This document shows, in pieces, positions 19,200 through 28,640 of a stretch of 64,000 nucleotides of DNA. The notes under the pieces were generated by a model. It was not told where the DNA came from, did no database searches, and worked only from the letters and a program-made list of their open reading frames with translations. This DNA is from CAMAVH01 sp964628235 (lineage in GTDB: Bacteria > Pseudomonadota > Alphaproteobacteria > SMXQ01): the NCBI GenBank assembly GCA_964628235.1, contig CAZVLU010000006.1, forward strand, positions 1 through 64,000. Reading direction: 5' to 3'. Position 1 is the first letter of the stretch. Every line of letters begins with the position of its first letter. Position numbers and translations under genes: made by a program.

Positions 19200-20150
19200 A
19201 TGACCTACAGAACATCACGACGCTCGCATTGCGTCTTCGCGCTGCTCGCCTTCTTGGCGGCGATCCTCGGCGTCGTTACGCCGGCATCGGCGCAGGACAA
19301 GATGGAGCTGCGCACCGTCACCGACGGCGTCTACATGATGCAGAACGACCGCGGCTCGAGCAACGCGACCTTCGTCATCACCGACGAAGGCGTCGTCGTG
19401 CTCGACGCCGATCTGCGCACCGCCGACCAAGTGCTCGCGCAGATCCGCAAGATGACCGACAAGAAGGTGAAATATCTCATCACCTCCCACTCGGCCGGCG
19501 ACCATGCCTCGGGCGCGTGGGCTTACCGCGAAGACAAGCCGATCTTCATCGCCACGAAAACCCAGATGCGCGACCTCTATATGCAAGAGGGCAAGGAGTT
19601 CGCCGAGCGCCAGAAGACCGACGAGGTTTACAAGGCTAGCCAACTGACGCGTCCCGACATCGGCTTCGAAGGCGGCATGACTCTGCAATTCGGCGGCCTC
19701 AGCTTCATCCTCACCGAGGAAGGCGTCGGCCACAGCACCAGCGACGTCACCGTCTTCATTCCGCAAAAGCGCGTCATGCTGATGGGCGATCTGCTCGACA
19801 CGGAAATCCACCCCGGCCAGGGCGAATCGGCCGGCGTGTTCTATTCCAACGTGAAAGGTTGGATGCGCAGCCTCGACAACATCATCGCCCGCGACCTGCC
19901 GGTCGACACTTACGTGCCGGGCCACGGGCCCGTGCATATCGGCCGCGGCGTCGCCGATCTGCAGGAGCAGAAGCGCTATTTCGTCGTCATGCGCGACGAG
20001 GTGTCGAAGATGATGAAAGCGGGCAAAAGCCTGGCGCAAATCGAGAAGGAGATCGAGGTGCCGAAGGAGTTCGCCCACTACCAGCGCAAGCCGCGCCTCG
20101 TCTCCTTCGTCAAGCTGTTCTACTACCAGACCATCGAACAAGGCTACTGA
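19200..20150 (+). CDS. Secreted metallo-beta-lactamase-fold protein with altered metal motif
   Basis: The 316-residue protein has a signal peptide ending near ASA (about residue 31), so it is exported. The MBL fold is clear: VVVLDADLRTADQVL, the metal loop, GVGHSTSDVTVFIP, MLMGDLLDTE and YVPGHGPV. The canonical HxHxDH loop reads HSAGDH at about residues 97-102, so the second His is Ala. The later His and Asp ligands are kept. It may bind one metal ion or have a changed reaction. Relatives act on many hydrolytic or redox substrates; no substrate can be named. Confidence 0.85.
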   Translation: MTYRTSRRSHCVFALLAFLAAILGVVTPASAQDKMELRTVTDGVYMMQNDRGSSNATFVITDEGVVVLDADLRTADQVLAQIRKMTDKKVKYLITSHSAGDHASGAWAYREDKPIFIATKTQMRDLYMQEGKEFAERQKTDEVYKASQLTRPDIGFEGGMTLQFGGLSFILTEEGVGHSTSDVTVFIPQKRVMLMGDLLDTEIHPGQGESAGVFYSNVKGWMRSLDNIIARDLPVDTYVPGHGPVHIGRGVADLQEQKRYFVVMRDEVSKMMKAGKSLAQIEKEIEVPKEFAHYQRKPRLVSFVKLFYYQTIEQGY

Positions 20151-20163
20151 GGCGTTCTAAATC

Positions 20164-20200
20164 TCCCTCCCCCCCTGCGGGGGAGGGCCGGGGTGGGGGG
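20164..20200 (+). repeat. GC-rich palindromic repeat, family 1
   Basis: This is nearly identical (36 of 37 by eye) to positions 4-40 and in the same orientation. It lies just after the stop of the metallo-beta-lactamase-fold gene. Confidence 0.85.
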
Positions 20201-20220
20201 AGCCGGCGCATGATTTACGG

Positions 20221-20275
20221 CTCCTCCCCCGCCCGGCGCTAACGCGCCGACCTGCCCCTCAAGGGGGAGGTTAAG
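20221..20275 (-). repeat. Related GC-rich palindromic repeat, variant type
   Basis: Read on the minus strand, CTCCCCCTTGAGGGGCAGG is followed by an inner dyad CGGCGCGTTAGCGCCG and GGGCGGGGGAGGAG. It forms a pair with the family 1 copy at 20164, in opposite orientation, between two convergent genes. Confidence 0.75.
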
Positions 20276-20282
20276 TCGTTCT

Positions 20283-21506
20283 CTACTTCAACGACTCGCA
20301 GAAGCGGACGATGCGGCCGCAGGCGTCCTTCAAGGACTCCATCGACGCCGCGTAGGAGATTCGGAAGTGCGGCGAGAGACCGAAGGCCTCGCCCTGCACC
20401 ACCGCGATGCCTTCCGCCGCCAGCAGTTCGGTGGCGAAGATGGTGTCGCTCTCGATGACCTTGCCGCCCGGCGTCTTTTTGCCGATGGCGCCGGCGCAAG
20501 ACGGATAGACGTAGAACGCGCCTTCCGGCGTCGGGCATTGCAGGCCCTTCGCTTGGTTCAGCAGTTGCACCACCGCGTTGCGGCGCTCTTTGAACGATTC
20601 GCGCCAGTCCTTCAAGAACGCCTGCGGCCCGTTGAGCGCCACGACCGAGGCCGCCTGGCTGATCGACGACGGATTCGAGGTGCTCTGCGACTGGATGGTG
20701 CCCATCGCCTTGATCAAATCGGCGGGGCCGCCGGCATAGCCGATGCGCCAGCCGGTCATCGAATAGGCCTTCGAGACGCCGTTCATCGTCAGCGTGCGGT
20801 CGTAGAGCTTGGGCTCGACCTGGGCGATGGTGGCGAACGCGAAGCCGTCATAGACGAGATGCTCGTAGATGTCGTCGGACAGCACGAAGACCTGCGGATG
20901 GCGCAGCAGCACGTCGGCCAGCGCCTTCAGCTCGGCCTTGGTGTAGGCAGCGCCCGTCGGGTTCGACGGCGAATTGAGGATGAGCCACTTGGTCTTCGGC
21001 GTGATCGCCGCTTCCAGCTCCTCGGGGCGCATCTTGAAGCCCTGGTTCTGCGCGCAACGCACGAACACCGGCGTCGCGTCCATCAAGAGCACGATGTCCG
21101 GGTAGGACACCCAGTAGGGCGCCGGGATGATGACCTCGTCGCCGGCGTTCAGCGTCGCGGCCATCGCGTTGTAGATGATGTGCTTGCCGCCGGCGGCGAT
21201 GGTGATCTGGTTCGGCGCGTAGGTCAGGCCGTTCTCGCGCGCGAACTTGGCGGCGACCGCCTTCTTCAGCACAGGCGTGCCGTCAGCCGCCGTGTATTTC
21301 GTCTCGCCGCGGTTGATCGCCGCGATGGCTTCCGCCTTGATGTGGTCCGGCGTGTCGAAGTCGGGCTCGCCGGCCGACAGGCCGATGACGTCGCGGCCAG
21401 CCGCTTTCATTTCGGCGGCGAGCGCGGTGATCGCCATGGTCGGCGACGGTTTGATCTGGCTGAGGCGGCGGGCAAGGATGCTCTTGGCGGTGACGGCGGA
21501 CGACAT
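20283..21506 (-). CDS. aatA: Aspartate aminotransferase (class I PLP enzyme)
   Basis: This enzyme transfers amino groups between aspartate and 2-oxoglutarate. The 407-residue protein begins SSAVTAKSILARRLSQIKPS, as in the type Ib bacterial enzymes. Visible motifs are GLSAGEPDFDTP, the aromatic stacking region PAPYWVSYPD, NSPSNPTG, the PLP-lysine segment GVSKAYSMTGWRIGY and the C-terminal FRISYAAS with the carboxylate-binding Arg. It is a complete single gene flanked by palindromic repeats on both sides. The exact amino-acid preference (aspartate, or also aromatic or prephenate) cannot be fixed. Confidence 0.92.
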   Translation of the reverse strand: MSSAVTAKSILARRLSQIKPSPTMAITALAAEMKAAGRDVIGLSAGEPDFDTPDHIKAEAIAAINRGETKYTAADGTPVLKKAVAAKFARENGLTYAPNQITIAAGGKHIIYNAMAATLNAGDEVIIPAPYWVSYPDIVLLMDATPVFVRCAQNQGFKMRPEELEAAITPKTKWLILNSPSNPTGAAYTKAELKALADVLLRHPQVFVLSDDIYEHLVYDGFAFATIAQVEPKLYDRTLTMNGVSKAYSMTGWRIGYAGGPADLIKAMGTIQSQSTSNPSSISQAASVVALNGPQAFLKDWRESFKERRNAVVQLLNQAKGLQCPTPEGAFYVYPSCAGAIGKKTPGGKVIESDTIFATELLAAEGIAVVQGEAFGLSPHFRISYAASMESLKDACGRIVRFCESLK

Positions 21507-21679
21507 GGGTGCCTATGCGGACTGAAGGGGGGGGAAACCGCCCGAACGGGGCGACGCGGGAGGGCGAAAGCTAACGCCGCCCCCGCCCCTTCGCAACCGC
21601 GCCGGTTGCCAAATCGGCAAGTTTTCCAACGCTGATCTATCCGATTGAATCGGCAGCCTCTTCGGCAGTTGAAACAGCA

Positions 21680-21718
21680 CCCCCACCCCGGCCCTCCCCC
21701 ATCGAGGGGGAGGGGGAA
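21680..21718 (-). repeat. GC-rich palindromic repeat, family 1, inverted copy
   Basis: On the plus strand it reads CCCCCACCCCGGCCCTCCCC and continues into AGGGGGAGGGGG. It is the inverted partner of the copy at 21740, with only about 20 bases between. Confidence 0.8.
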
Positions 21719-21739
21719 GGCTAGGGCTCGGCTGCAGCT

Positions 21740-21776
21740 TCCCTCCCCCCTTGCGGGGGAGGGTTAGGGTGGGGGG
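21740..21776 (+). repeat. GC-rich palindromic repeat, family 1
   Basis: TCCCTCCCCCCTTGCGGGGG followed by AGGGTTAGGGTGGGGGG, in the same orientation as 4-40. It ends 12 bases before the pirin stop codon region. Confidence 0.85.
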
Positions 21777-21788
21777 CTCGCGACAGAT

Positions 21789-22487
21789 TTAGTCCAAATC
21801 GAACACAAGCACCTCGGCCCGCTCCTCGCCGACGCCCGCCAGGGTCAGTTCCGGCACGCCCTCGATGGCGAGGCCGTCGCCCGGCGACAGCGTCTGGCCG
21901 TTGACCGTCACCTGTCCGCCGCGCGCGACATGGATCCAGCCGTTGCCGGTGGCGAGCTTGTGAGTCACCGTCTCGCCCGTCTTCAGCTTGGCGGCATGGA
22001 TCGCCGCGTTGGCGTGGATCGTCACCGAGCCGTCGCGGCCGTCCGGCGTGGCGACCGGGACCAGCCTGCCGTCCGCCGACTGCAACGCCTTCTGCTCATA
22101 GCTCGGCGCGATGCCGTCCTTGGCCGGCTCGATCCAGATCTGCAGCAAATGCACGCCCTCGTCGCGCGACGGATTGAACTCGCTGTGGCGGATGCCGGTG
22201 CCGGCGGACATGCGCTGGGCGTCGCCCGGGCGGATCACCGAGCCGGTACCGATGCTGTCCTTGTGCTCCAGCGAGCCGTCGAGGATGTAGGTGACGATCT
22301 CCATGTTGGCGTGGCCGTGCATCGGAAAGCCCGAGGCGGGCGCCACCACGTCGTCGTTGATCACCCGCAGGTTGCGGAACCCCATGCGGTTCGGATCGTA
22401 GTGATGGCCGAACGAAAAGCTGTGCTTGCTGTTGAGCCAGGCGATCTTGGTCGGGAACCGCTCGTCGGCGGGAAAGAGCTGCATCAT
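21789..22487 (-). CDS. Pirin family protein
   Basis: The 232-residue bicupin protein starts MMQLFPADERF and carries the pirin iron-site motifs GFPMHGHANMEIVTYILDGSLEHKDS and AGTGIRHSEFNPS; the His and Glu residues bind the metal. It resembles YhhW/PrpA-type pirins, some of which have quercetin 2,3-dioxygenase activity. Two palindromic sites (22532-22543 and 22564-22577) lie 45-90 bases upstream and match one in front of the nearby MarR gene. Control by that regulator is therefore likely. Confidence 0.9.
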   Translation of the reverse strand: MMQLFPADERFPTKIAWLNSKHSFSFGHHYDPNRMGFRNLRVINDDVVAPASGFPMHGHANMEIVTYILDGSLEHKDSIGTGSVIRPGDAQRMSAGTGIRHSEFNPSRDEGVHLLQIWIEPAKDGIAPSYEQKALQSADGRLVPVATPDGRDGSVTIHANAAIHAAKLKTGETVTHKLATGNGWIHVARGGQVTVNGQTLSPGDGLAIEGVPELTLAGVGEERAEVLVFDLD

Positions 22488-22531
22488 GATCTCATCCTCC
22501 TCGGCCGGGCCGCTCGGACCTCAGCCATTCG

Positions 22532-22543
22532 TTCAATGTTGAA
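22532..22543. promoter_or_regulatory. Putative MarR operator upstream of pirin (site 1)
   Basis: TTCAATGTTGAA matches the pattern TTnAAyrTTnAA shared with the sites at 22565 and 23849. It lies 45 bases upstream of the pirin start. Confidence 0.65.
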
Positions 22544-22563
22544 CCGTTGAGGGCTAGATAATC

Positions 22564-22577
22564 GTTTAACGTTAAAC
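22564..22577. promoter_or_regulatory. Putative MarR operator upstream of pirin (site 2)
   Basis: GTTTAACGTTAAAC is a perfect 14-base palindrome. Its 12-base core fits TTnAAyrTTnAA. It sits just beyond the stop of the TSUP gene. Confidence 0.65.
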
Positions 22578-22579
22578 TT

Positions 22580-23371
22580 TCAAGAGGTCAGCCAGCCGGC
22601 GACTGCGGCGCGCAGCGGATTGGCCGGATCGCTCAACAATTTCAAAACGATGCCGAGCGAGATCACGACCAGCAGCGGGCGGATCAGCTTGGGGCCGAAA
22701 CGCATGGCGGCGTGCGAGCCGAGGCGGCCGCCGATCACCTGGCCGACCGCCATGGCCGCGCCCAAGATCCACAGTACATGGCCGCCGATCGCCAGCACGA
22801 TCACCGACACGAAATTGCTCGTGAAGTTCAGCACCTTGGTATGCGCCGTGGCGCGCGTCAGGCCCATGCCGAGCAGGGTCACCAAGCTGAGCGCGAAGAA
22901 CGAGCCGGTGCCGGGGCCGAAAAAGCCGTCATAGAAGCCGATGCAGCCGGCGACCGGCGTGTAAGCCAGCAGGCTGAGGCGCTGGCGCGAATCCTCGTCG
23001 CTCGCCGTCGGCCCGAACAGGAAATAGAGCGCGACGGCGGTCAGCAGCACCGGCAGCGCGAGGAGCAGCCAATAGCTGTCGATCAGCGTCACCGTCATGG
23101 CGCCGAGCACGGCGCCGACCAGCGTCGCGGCGATCGGCCAGCGCAGCAGCTTGAAATCGATGTGCCCGGCGCGCCAGAAGCTCCAGGTCGCCGAGGCCGT
23201 GCCGAAACTGCCTTGGATCTTGTTGGTGGCGAGCGCCGCCACCGGCGGCACCCCGGCGGCAAGCAGCGCCGGCAAGACGATCAGGCCGCCGCCGCCGGCG
23301 ATGGCGTCGATGAAGCCGGCCAGCACAGCGACCAGCGCGAGCAGCGCGATGACGTCGTAAGACAGGTCCAT
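22580..23371 (-). CDS. TSUP family permease (TauE/SafE-type)
   Basis: The 263-residue membrane protein has about eight hydrophobic segments in two halves. The family repeat GFIDAIAGGGGLIVLPAL appears in the first half and GFYDGFFGPGTGSFFALSLV in the second, and THTKVLNFTSN-type sequence follows it. Relatives export sulfite, sulfoacetate or other organic anions. Its ATG overlaps the stop of the upstream marR-type gene, so the two form one operon. The substrate is not known; the pirin neighbour does not settle it. Confidence 0.9.
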   Translation of the reverse strand: MDLSYDVIALLALVAVLAGFIDAIAGGGGLIVLPALLAAGVPPVAALATNKIQGSFGTASATWSFWRAGHIDFKLLRWPIAATLVGAVLGAMTVTLIDSYWLLLALPVLLTAVALYFLFGPTASDEDSRQRLSLLAYTPVAGCIGFYDGFFGPGTGSFFALSLVTLLGMGLTRATAHTKVLNFTSNFVSVIVLAIGGHVLWILGAAMAVGQVIGGRLGSHAAMRFGPKLIRPLLVVISLGIVLKLLSDPANPLRAAVAGWLTS

Positions 23372-23826
23372 CAGGCGTCCGCCTGGGCGAGGCCGAGCTT
23401 CTTGGCGAGTTTGCCGAGCGTCTCCTGCTCGGTTGGCGTGAGGCTGGCGAAGGCGGCGGCCACGTTGGCGGCATGGCGCGGAAACAGGTTCCGAATCAGC
23501 TTGCGCCCTGACACGGTGAGTTGCACCACCAGCAGGCGCTTATCCTCGGGGTCCCGCTTGCGCGTCACCAAGCCGCGCTTTTCCAGGTTGCCGACGACCA
23601 TGGTGAGATTGCCATCCGACTTGAGCAGCTTCGCCGCCAAATCCTTCTGGCACAGCGGGCCGAGATGCAGCAGCGCCTCGAGCACGCCGAACTGGCTGGT
23701 GCTCAGGTTGGCCTCGGCGAACAGCGCGTCGAGCCGGCCGTTCACCGCATTGGCGGCGCGCGTCAGCTTGACCAGGGCGTCGAACGCCCGCACTTCTTCG
23801 GGCGCGCCTTGATAATGGGTCGGCAT
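23371..23826 (-). CDS. MarR family transcriptional regulator
   Basis: The 151-residue winged helix-turn-helix protein has LSTSQFGVLEALLHLGPLC, then the recognition helix region LLKSDGNLTMVVGNLEKRG and the wing KRDPEDKRLLVVQLT, all classical for MarR. The start at 23826 (MPTHYQGAPEE) places the palindrome TTCAATATTGAA 23 bases upstream, which suits autorepression. It is followed by the TSUP permease with overlapping start and stop. The inducing ligand is unknown. Confidence 0.93.
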   Translation of the reverse strand: MPTHYQGAPEEVRAFDALVKLTRAANAVNGRLDALFAEANLSTSQFGVLEALLHLGPLCQKDLAAKLLKSDGNLTMVVGNLEKRGLVTRKRDPEDKRLLVVQLTVSGRKLIRNLFPRHAANVAAAFASLTPTEQETLGKLAKKLGLAQADA

Positions 23827-23848
23827 CGCGCCTCTCCCCGGAATATTC

Positions 23849-23860
23849 TTCAATATTGAA
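23849..23860. promoter_or_regulatory. Putative MarR autoregulatory operator
   Basis: The perfect palindrome TTCAATATTGAA is immediately upstream of the marR-type gene. It matches the sites at 22532 and 22564. Confidence 0.7.
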
Positions 23861-23934
23861 CTATTTAGGCCAAATCCCTTGCCGGTCAAGGCGCGGCGCT
23901 TGGGTCTAGCCTTTTTCCCTCGGCTTCCTATCTA

Positions 23935-26184
<2,250 letters not shown>

Positions 26185-26200
26185 AATCGTATATACGATT
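26185..26200. promoter_or_regulatory. Palindromic operator of the brnTA pair
   Basis: AATCGTATATACGATT is a perfect 16-base palindrome overlapping the end of uvrB. A second half copy AATCGTATATAC lies at 26221-26232, directly upstream of brnT. Repression by the BrnT-BrnA complex is expected for this family. Confidence 0.7.
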
Positions 26201-26239
26201 TAGTATTCGCAAAAACTTCAAATCGTATATACACACGGC

Positions 26240-26497
26240 ATGAAGATCATATTCGATCCGGCCAAGGATCGCGCCAACGTCGCCAAACACGGCGTCTCAT
26301 TGGCTCGCGCCGCCGATATGGATATGACCGCCGTGCTCGAAGGTGCCTGCAGAAACTATGGGGAGCGCCGCTACCGCGCTTTTGGCTTCATCGACGGCGT
26401 CGCCCATTGCCTCGCTTTCACGGTGCGGGCCGACGACATTCGCGCGATTAGCCTGCGCCGCGCCCATGCCAAGGAGATCAAACGCCATGCCCCGTAA
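26240..26497 (+). CDS. brnT: BrnT family toxin
   Basis: The 85-residue protein matches BrnT, a RelE-fold ribonuclease toxin that inhibits translation. The N-terminus FDPAKDRANVAKHGVSLARA is the family signature (D-x-x-K-x-x-x-N-x-x-K-H-G-V-S). The C-terminus IRAISLRRAHAKEIKRH carries the catalytic Arg and His region. The toxin comes first and overlaps the antitoxin by 11 bases, the usual order in brnTA. The AT-rich promoter with its palindrome contrasts with the surrounding GC-rich DNA and fits a transferred module. Confidence 0.93.
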   Translation: MKIIFDPAKDRANVAKHGVSLARAADMDMTAVLEGACRNYGERRYRAFGFIDGVAHCLAFTVRADDIRAISLRRAHAKEIKRHAP

Positions 26498-26774
26498 AGC
26501 GCCAGCACGCCCCAGCAAAGCCCGCGCCGTCGATCGCGATAACCCCGAGTGGACGGCCGCCGATTTCAAACGCGCCAAAGCACCGCAGGATGTCCTGCCG
26601 AAGGCCGTGTTGGCCGCCTTCAAGAAAACCCGTGGCGCGCAGAAAGCGCCGACCAAGATGCCGGTGTCGATTCGTCTCAGCCGCGAGGTTGTCGCCCATT
26701 TCAAGGCCGATGGTCCCGGCTGGCAGGCGCGCATCGACGCCGCGCTGCGTAAAGTCGCGGGAATCCGGCATTAA
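26487..26774 (+). CDS. brnA: BrnA family antitoxin
   Basis: The 95-residue partner of BrnT has a disordered, basic N-terminal part (PRKAPARPSKARAVD) with DNPEWTAADFKRAK for toxin binding. Its C-terminal ribbon-helix-helix region, KMPVSIRLSREVVAHFKADG followed by WQARIDAALRK, binds DNA. The ATG at 26487 lies inside the end of brnT. It would neutralise BrnT and, with it, repress the operon. Confidence 0.9.
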   Translation: MPRKAPARPSKARAVDRDNPEWTAADFKRAKAPQDVLPKAVLAAFKKTRGAQKAPTKMPVSIRLSREVVAHFKADGPGWQARIDAALRKVAGIRH

Positions 26775-26831
26775 AAGGGCGACATTCCGCCGACTTGCCT
26801 CCGCCCCCACCTTCCGCCATTGTCCGCGCCC

Positions 26832-27614
26832 ATGACCTTGCCGCCGCTCCCTGTTCCGGCCATTCCGAAGGCCGCTCTCGTCACCGGCGCCGCCGCGCGC
26901 ATCGGGCGGGCCACGGCGCTTGCCCTGGCGGCGGACGGCTATGCGGTGGCAGTGCATTACAACAAGTCGGCCGCACCCGCCGAGGCCGTGGCCGACGAAA
27001 TCCGCAAGGCCGGCGGCACAGCGATCACGCTGCAGGGCGATCTCTCGGTCGAGGCGCAAGTCGCGACACTGGTGGCTGCGGCGGCCAAGGCGCTCGGCCC
27101 GCTCGGCCTGCTGGTCAACAACGCCTCGATCTTCGAGCGCGACGAAGCCCTGACGGCGACTCGCCAGGGCTGGGACGACCATATGGAGACCAATCTCCGG
27201 GCGCCGTTCAAGCTGTCGCAGGATTTTGCAGCGCAATTGCCGGCCGGCGCGGACGGCGTGATCGTCAATCTGCTCGACGAGCGCGTGCTGAACCTGACGC
27301 CGCATTTCACCACCTACACGCTGAGCAAGGCCGGCCTGTGGACGCTGACGCAGACCCTGGCCCAGGCGCTCGCGCCGCGCATCCGCGTCGTCGGCATCGG
27401 CCCCGGCCCGGTGCTGCCGAGCCCGCACCAGACCGACGAACAATTCGTCGAGCAATATCGCGCCATGCCGTTGCAGCGGCCGTCCTCGCCGGACGAGATC
27501 GCCAACGCCGTGCGCTTCATCCTGGCGACGCCGTCGATGACCGGCCAAATCCTGTTGCTCGACGGCGGCCAGCATCTCGGCTGGAGCCAGCCCTCTGGTG
27601 AACCCGCGCACTGA
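26832..27614 (+). CDS. SDR family oxidoreductase, possibly pteridine reductase-like
   Basis: This short-chain dehydrogenase of about 260 residues has the cofactor motif TGAAARIGRATA, LVNNASIF, and the catalytic YTLSK. The serine expected upstream is less clear (NLLDERVL is found there). The pattern GAAxRIG with Asn-Asn-Ala-Ser resembles the pteridine/dihydromonapterin reductase branch (FolM, PTR1). Its neighbour folB, 92 bases downstream on the same strand, also acts on pterins. A role in tetrahydropterin supply is therefore a reasonable guess. The start is taken at the ATG 26832; a TTG at 26820 is also possible. Confidence 0.85.
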   Translation: MTLPPLPVPAIPKAALVTGAAARIGRATALALAADGYAVAVHYNKSAAPAEAVADEIRKAGGTAITLQGDLSVEAQVATLVAAAAKALGPLGLLVNNASIFERDEALTATRQGWDDHMETNLRAPFKLSQDFAAQLPAGADGVIVNLLDERVLNLTPHFTTYTLSKAGLWTLTQTLAQALAPRIRVVGIGPGPVLPSPHQTDEQFVEQYRAMPLQRPSSPDEIANAVRFILATPSMTGQILLLDGGQHLGWSQPSGEPAH

Positions 27615-27706
27615 GTGCGCCCCGCGGCGAAGGCCGCACGAACGAGGCGGGGAACCCGCGCGCTAATCGGTTTTTGCGGCGAAGGCCGCTTGAGGAGTTT
27701 CGTCCC

Positions 27707-28171
27707 ATGGCGAACGATCCGAAGTTTCAAGCGATCCCGGGCGGCTTGTCCCAGGGCGGCACCAGCCCGGCCAAGGCCCCGACCGCCTATGCGCCCGGCG
27801 TCTCGCTGTCCGGCCTGCGCCGCGTGTTCCTGCGCGACATGGTGCTGGCCTGCAGCATCGGCATCTATCGCCATGAGAAGGATGCGCCGCAGCGCGTGCG
27901 CATCAATCTCGACCTCGCCGTGCGCGAAAACGACCAGCCGCTGCAAGACGATGTCGCCAATATCGTCGATTACGCCGCCATGGCCGACGGCGTGCGCGCC
28001 ATCGTCGGCGACGGCCATGTCAATCTGGTGGAGACCCTGGCGGAACGCATCGCCGCCTTCTGCCTGAACGACCCGCGCGTCGCCTCGGCCCAGGTCCGCG
28101 TCGAGAAGCTCGACGTCTTCGCCGACGCTGCCGCCGCCGGCGTCGAAATCGTCCGCCATCGCAGCCCTTGA
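27707..28171 (+). CDS. folB: Dihydroneopterin aldolase
   Basis: FolB cleaves dihydroneopterin to hydroxymethyl-dihydropterin and glycolaldehyde in folate synthesis. The 154-residue protein has an N-terminal extension of about 35 residues before the core VFLRDMVLACSIGIYRHEKD. The core continues with QRVRINLDLAV, NIVDYAAMADGVR and NLVETLAERIAAFCL, the last carrying the catalytic-site Glu. The ATG at 27707 follows TGAGGAG at a good distance. The SDR gene upstream may be co-transcribed. Confidence 0.92.
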   Translation: MANDPKFQAIPGGLSQGGTSPAKAPTAYAPGVSLSGLRRVFLRDMVLACSIGIYRHEKDAPQRVRINLDLAVRENDQPLQDDVANIVDYAAMADGVRAIVGDGHVNLVETLAERIAAFCLNDPRVASAQVRVEKLDVFADAAAAGVEIVRHRSP

Positions 28172-28640
28172 GTCGCGTTTCGAAAGCGCACTAACAGGCC
28201 GGAAACGGCGGAAATCCGCCATTCCAGCCGGGCCGCAGGCAGCGAGTTTTGCACAGGGAGGCGAAAAAGCCGTCAAGTGCCAGTTCCGCTGCTCCGCAAA
28301 ATAACTTTGACGGGCTGAATCAATATTGACTTTGAATTTTTACATGAATTTCAGGCATTTGTCGGATTTGCCCAGTTTTTATGCAAGGGCGTCGAGCCTC
28401 AGGAGTCTGTAGCGCGAAGCCCTGCCGAAGCCCGTCTCTCCACAATGTTGTCCACAGATTTCGTGGATAGTTTTCAGTCGCGTGACAGTCAGACATAAAC
28501 GTAAATAATTTCGGCCGCACGGCTCATACGTCACATCAACTGACGGGGTCAAATCCAGGCGTAGCCCCGCTTCGGCTCTACTGCCGAGCAACAGAAGAGG
28601 CGCTTGATGTTTTGCCGCCTTATGCCGAAATAGATAACAG
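28172..28640. other. Gene-free stretch between folB and uvrC
   Basis: No coding sequence is supported in these 469 bases. The middle (28290-28560) is relatively AT-rich. Two DnaA-box-like nonamers, each with one mismatch (TTGTCCACA at 28448-28456 and TCGTGGATA at 28461-28469), form an inverted repeat. No terminator with a T tract is obvious. Presumably it contains the uvrC promoter. Confidence 0.45.

Noticed and set aside
28448..28469. Possible replication origin between folB and uvrC
   Set aside because: The two DnaA-box-like nonamers each have a mismatch, there is no GANTC cluster, and the neighbours are not origin-associated genes.
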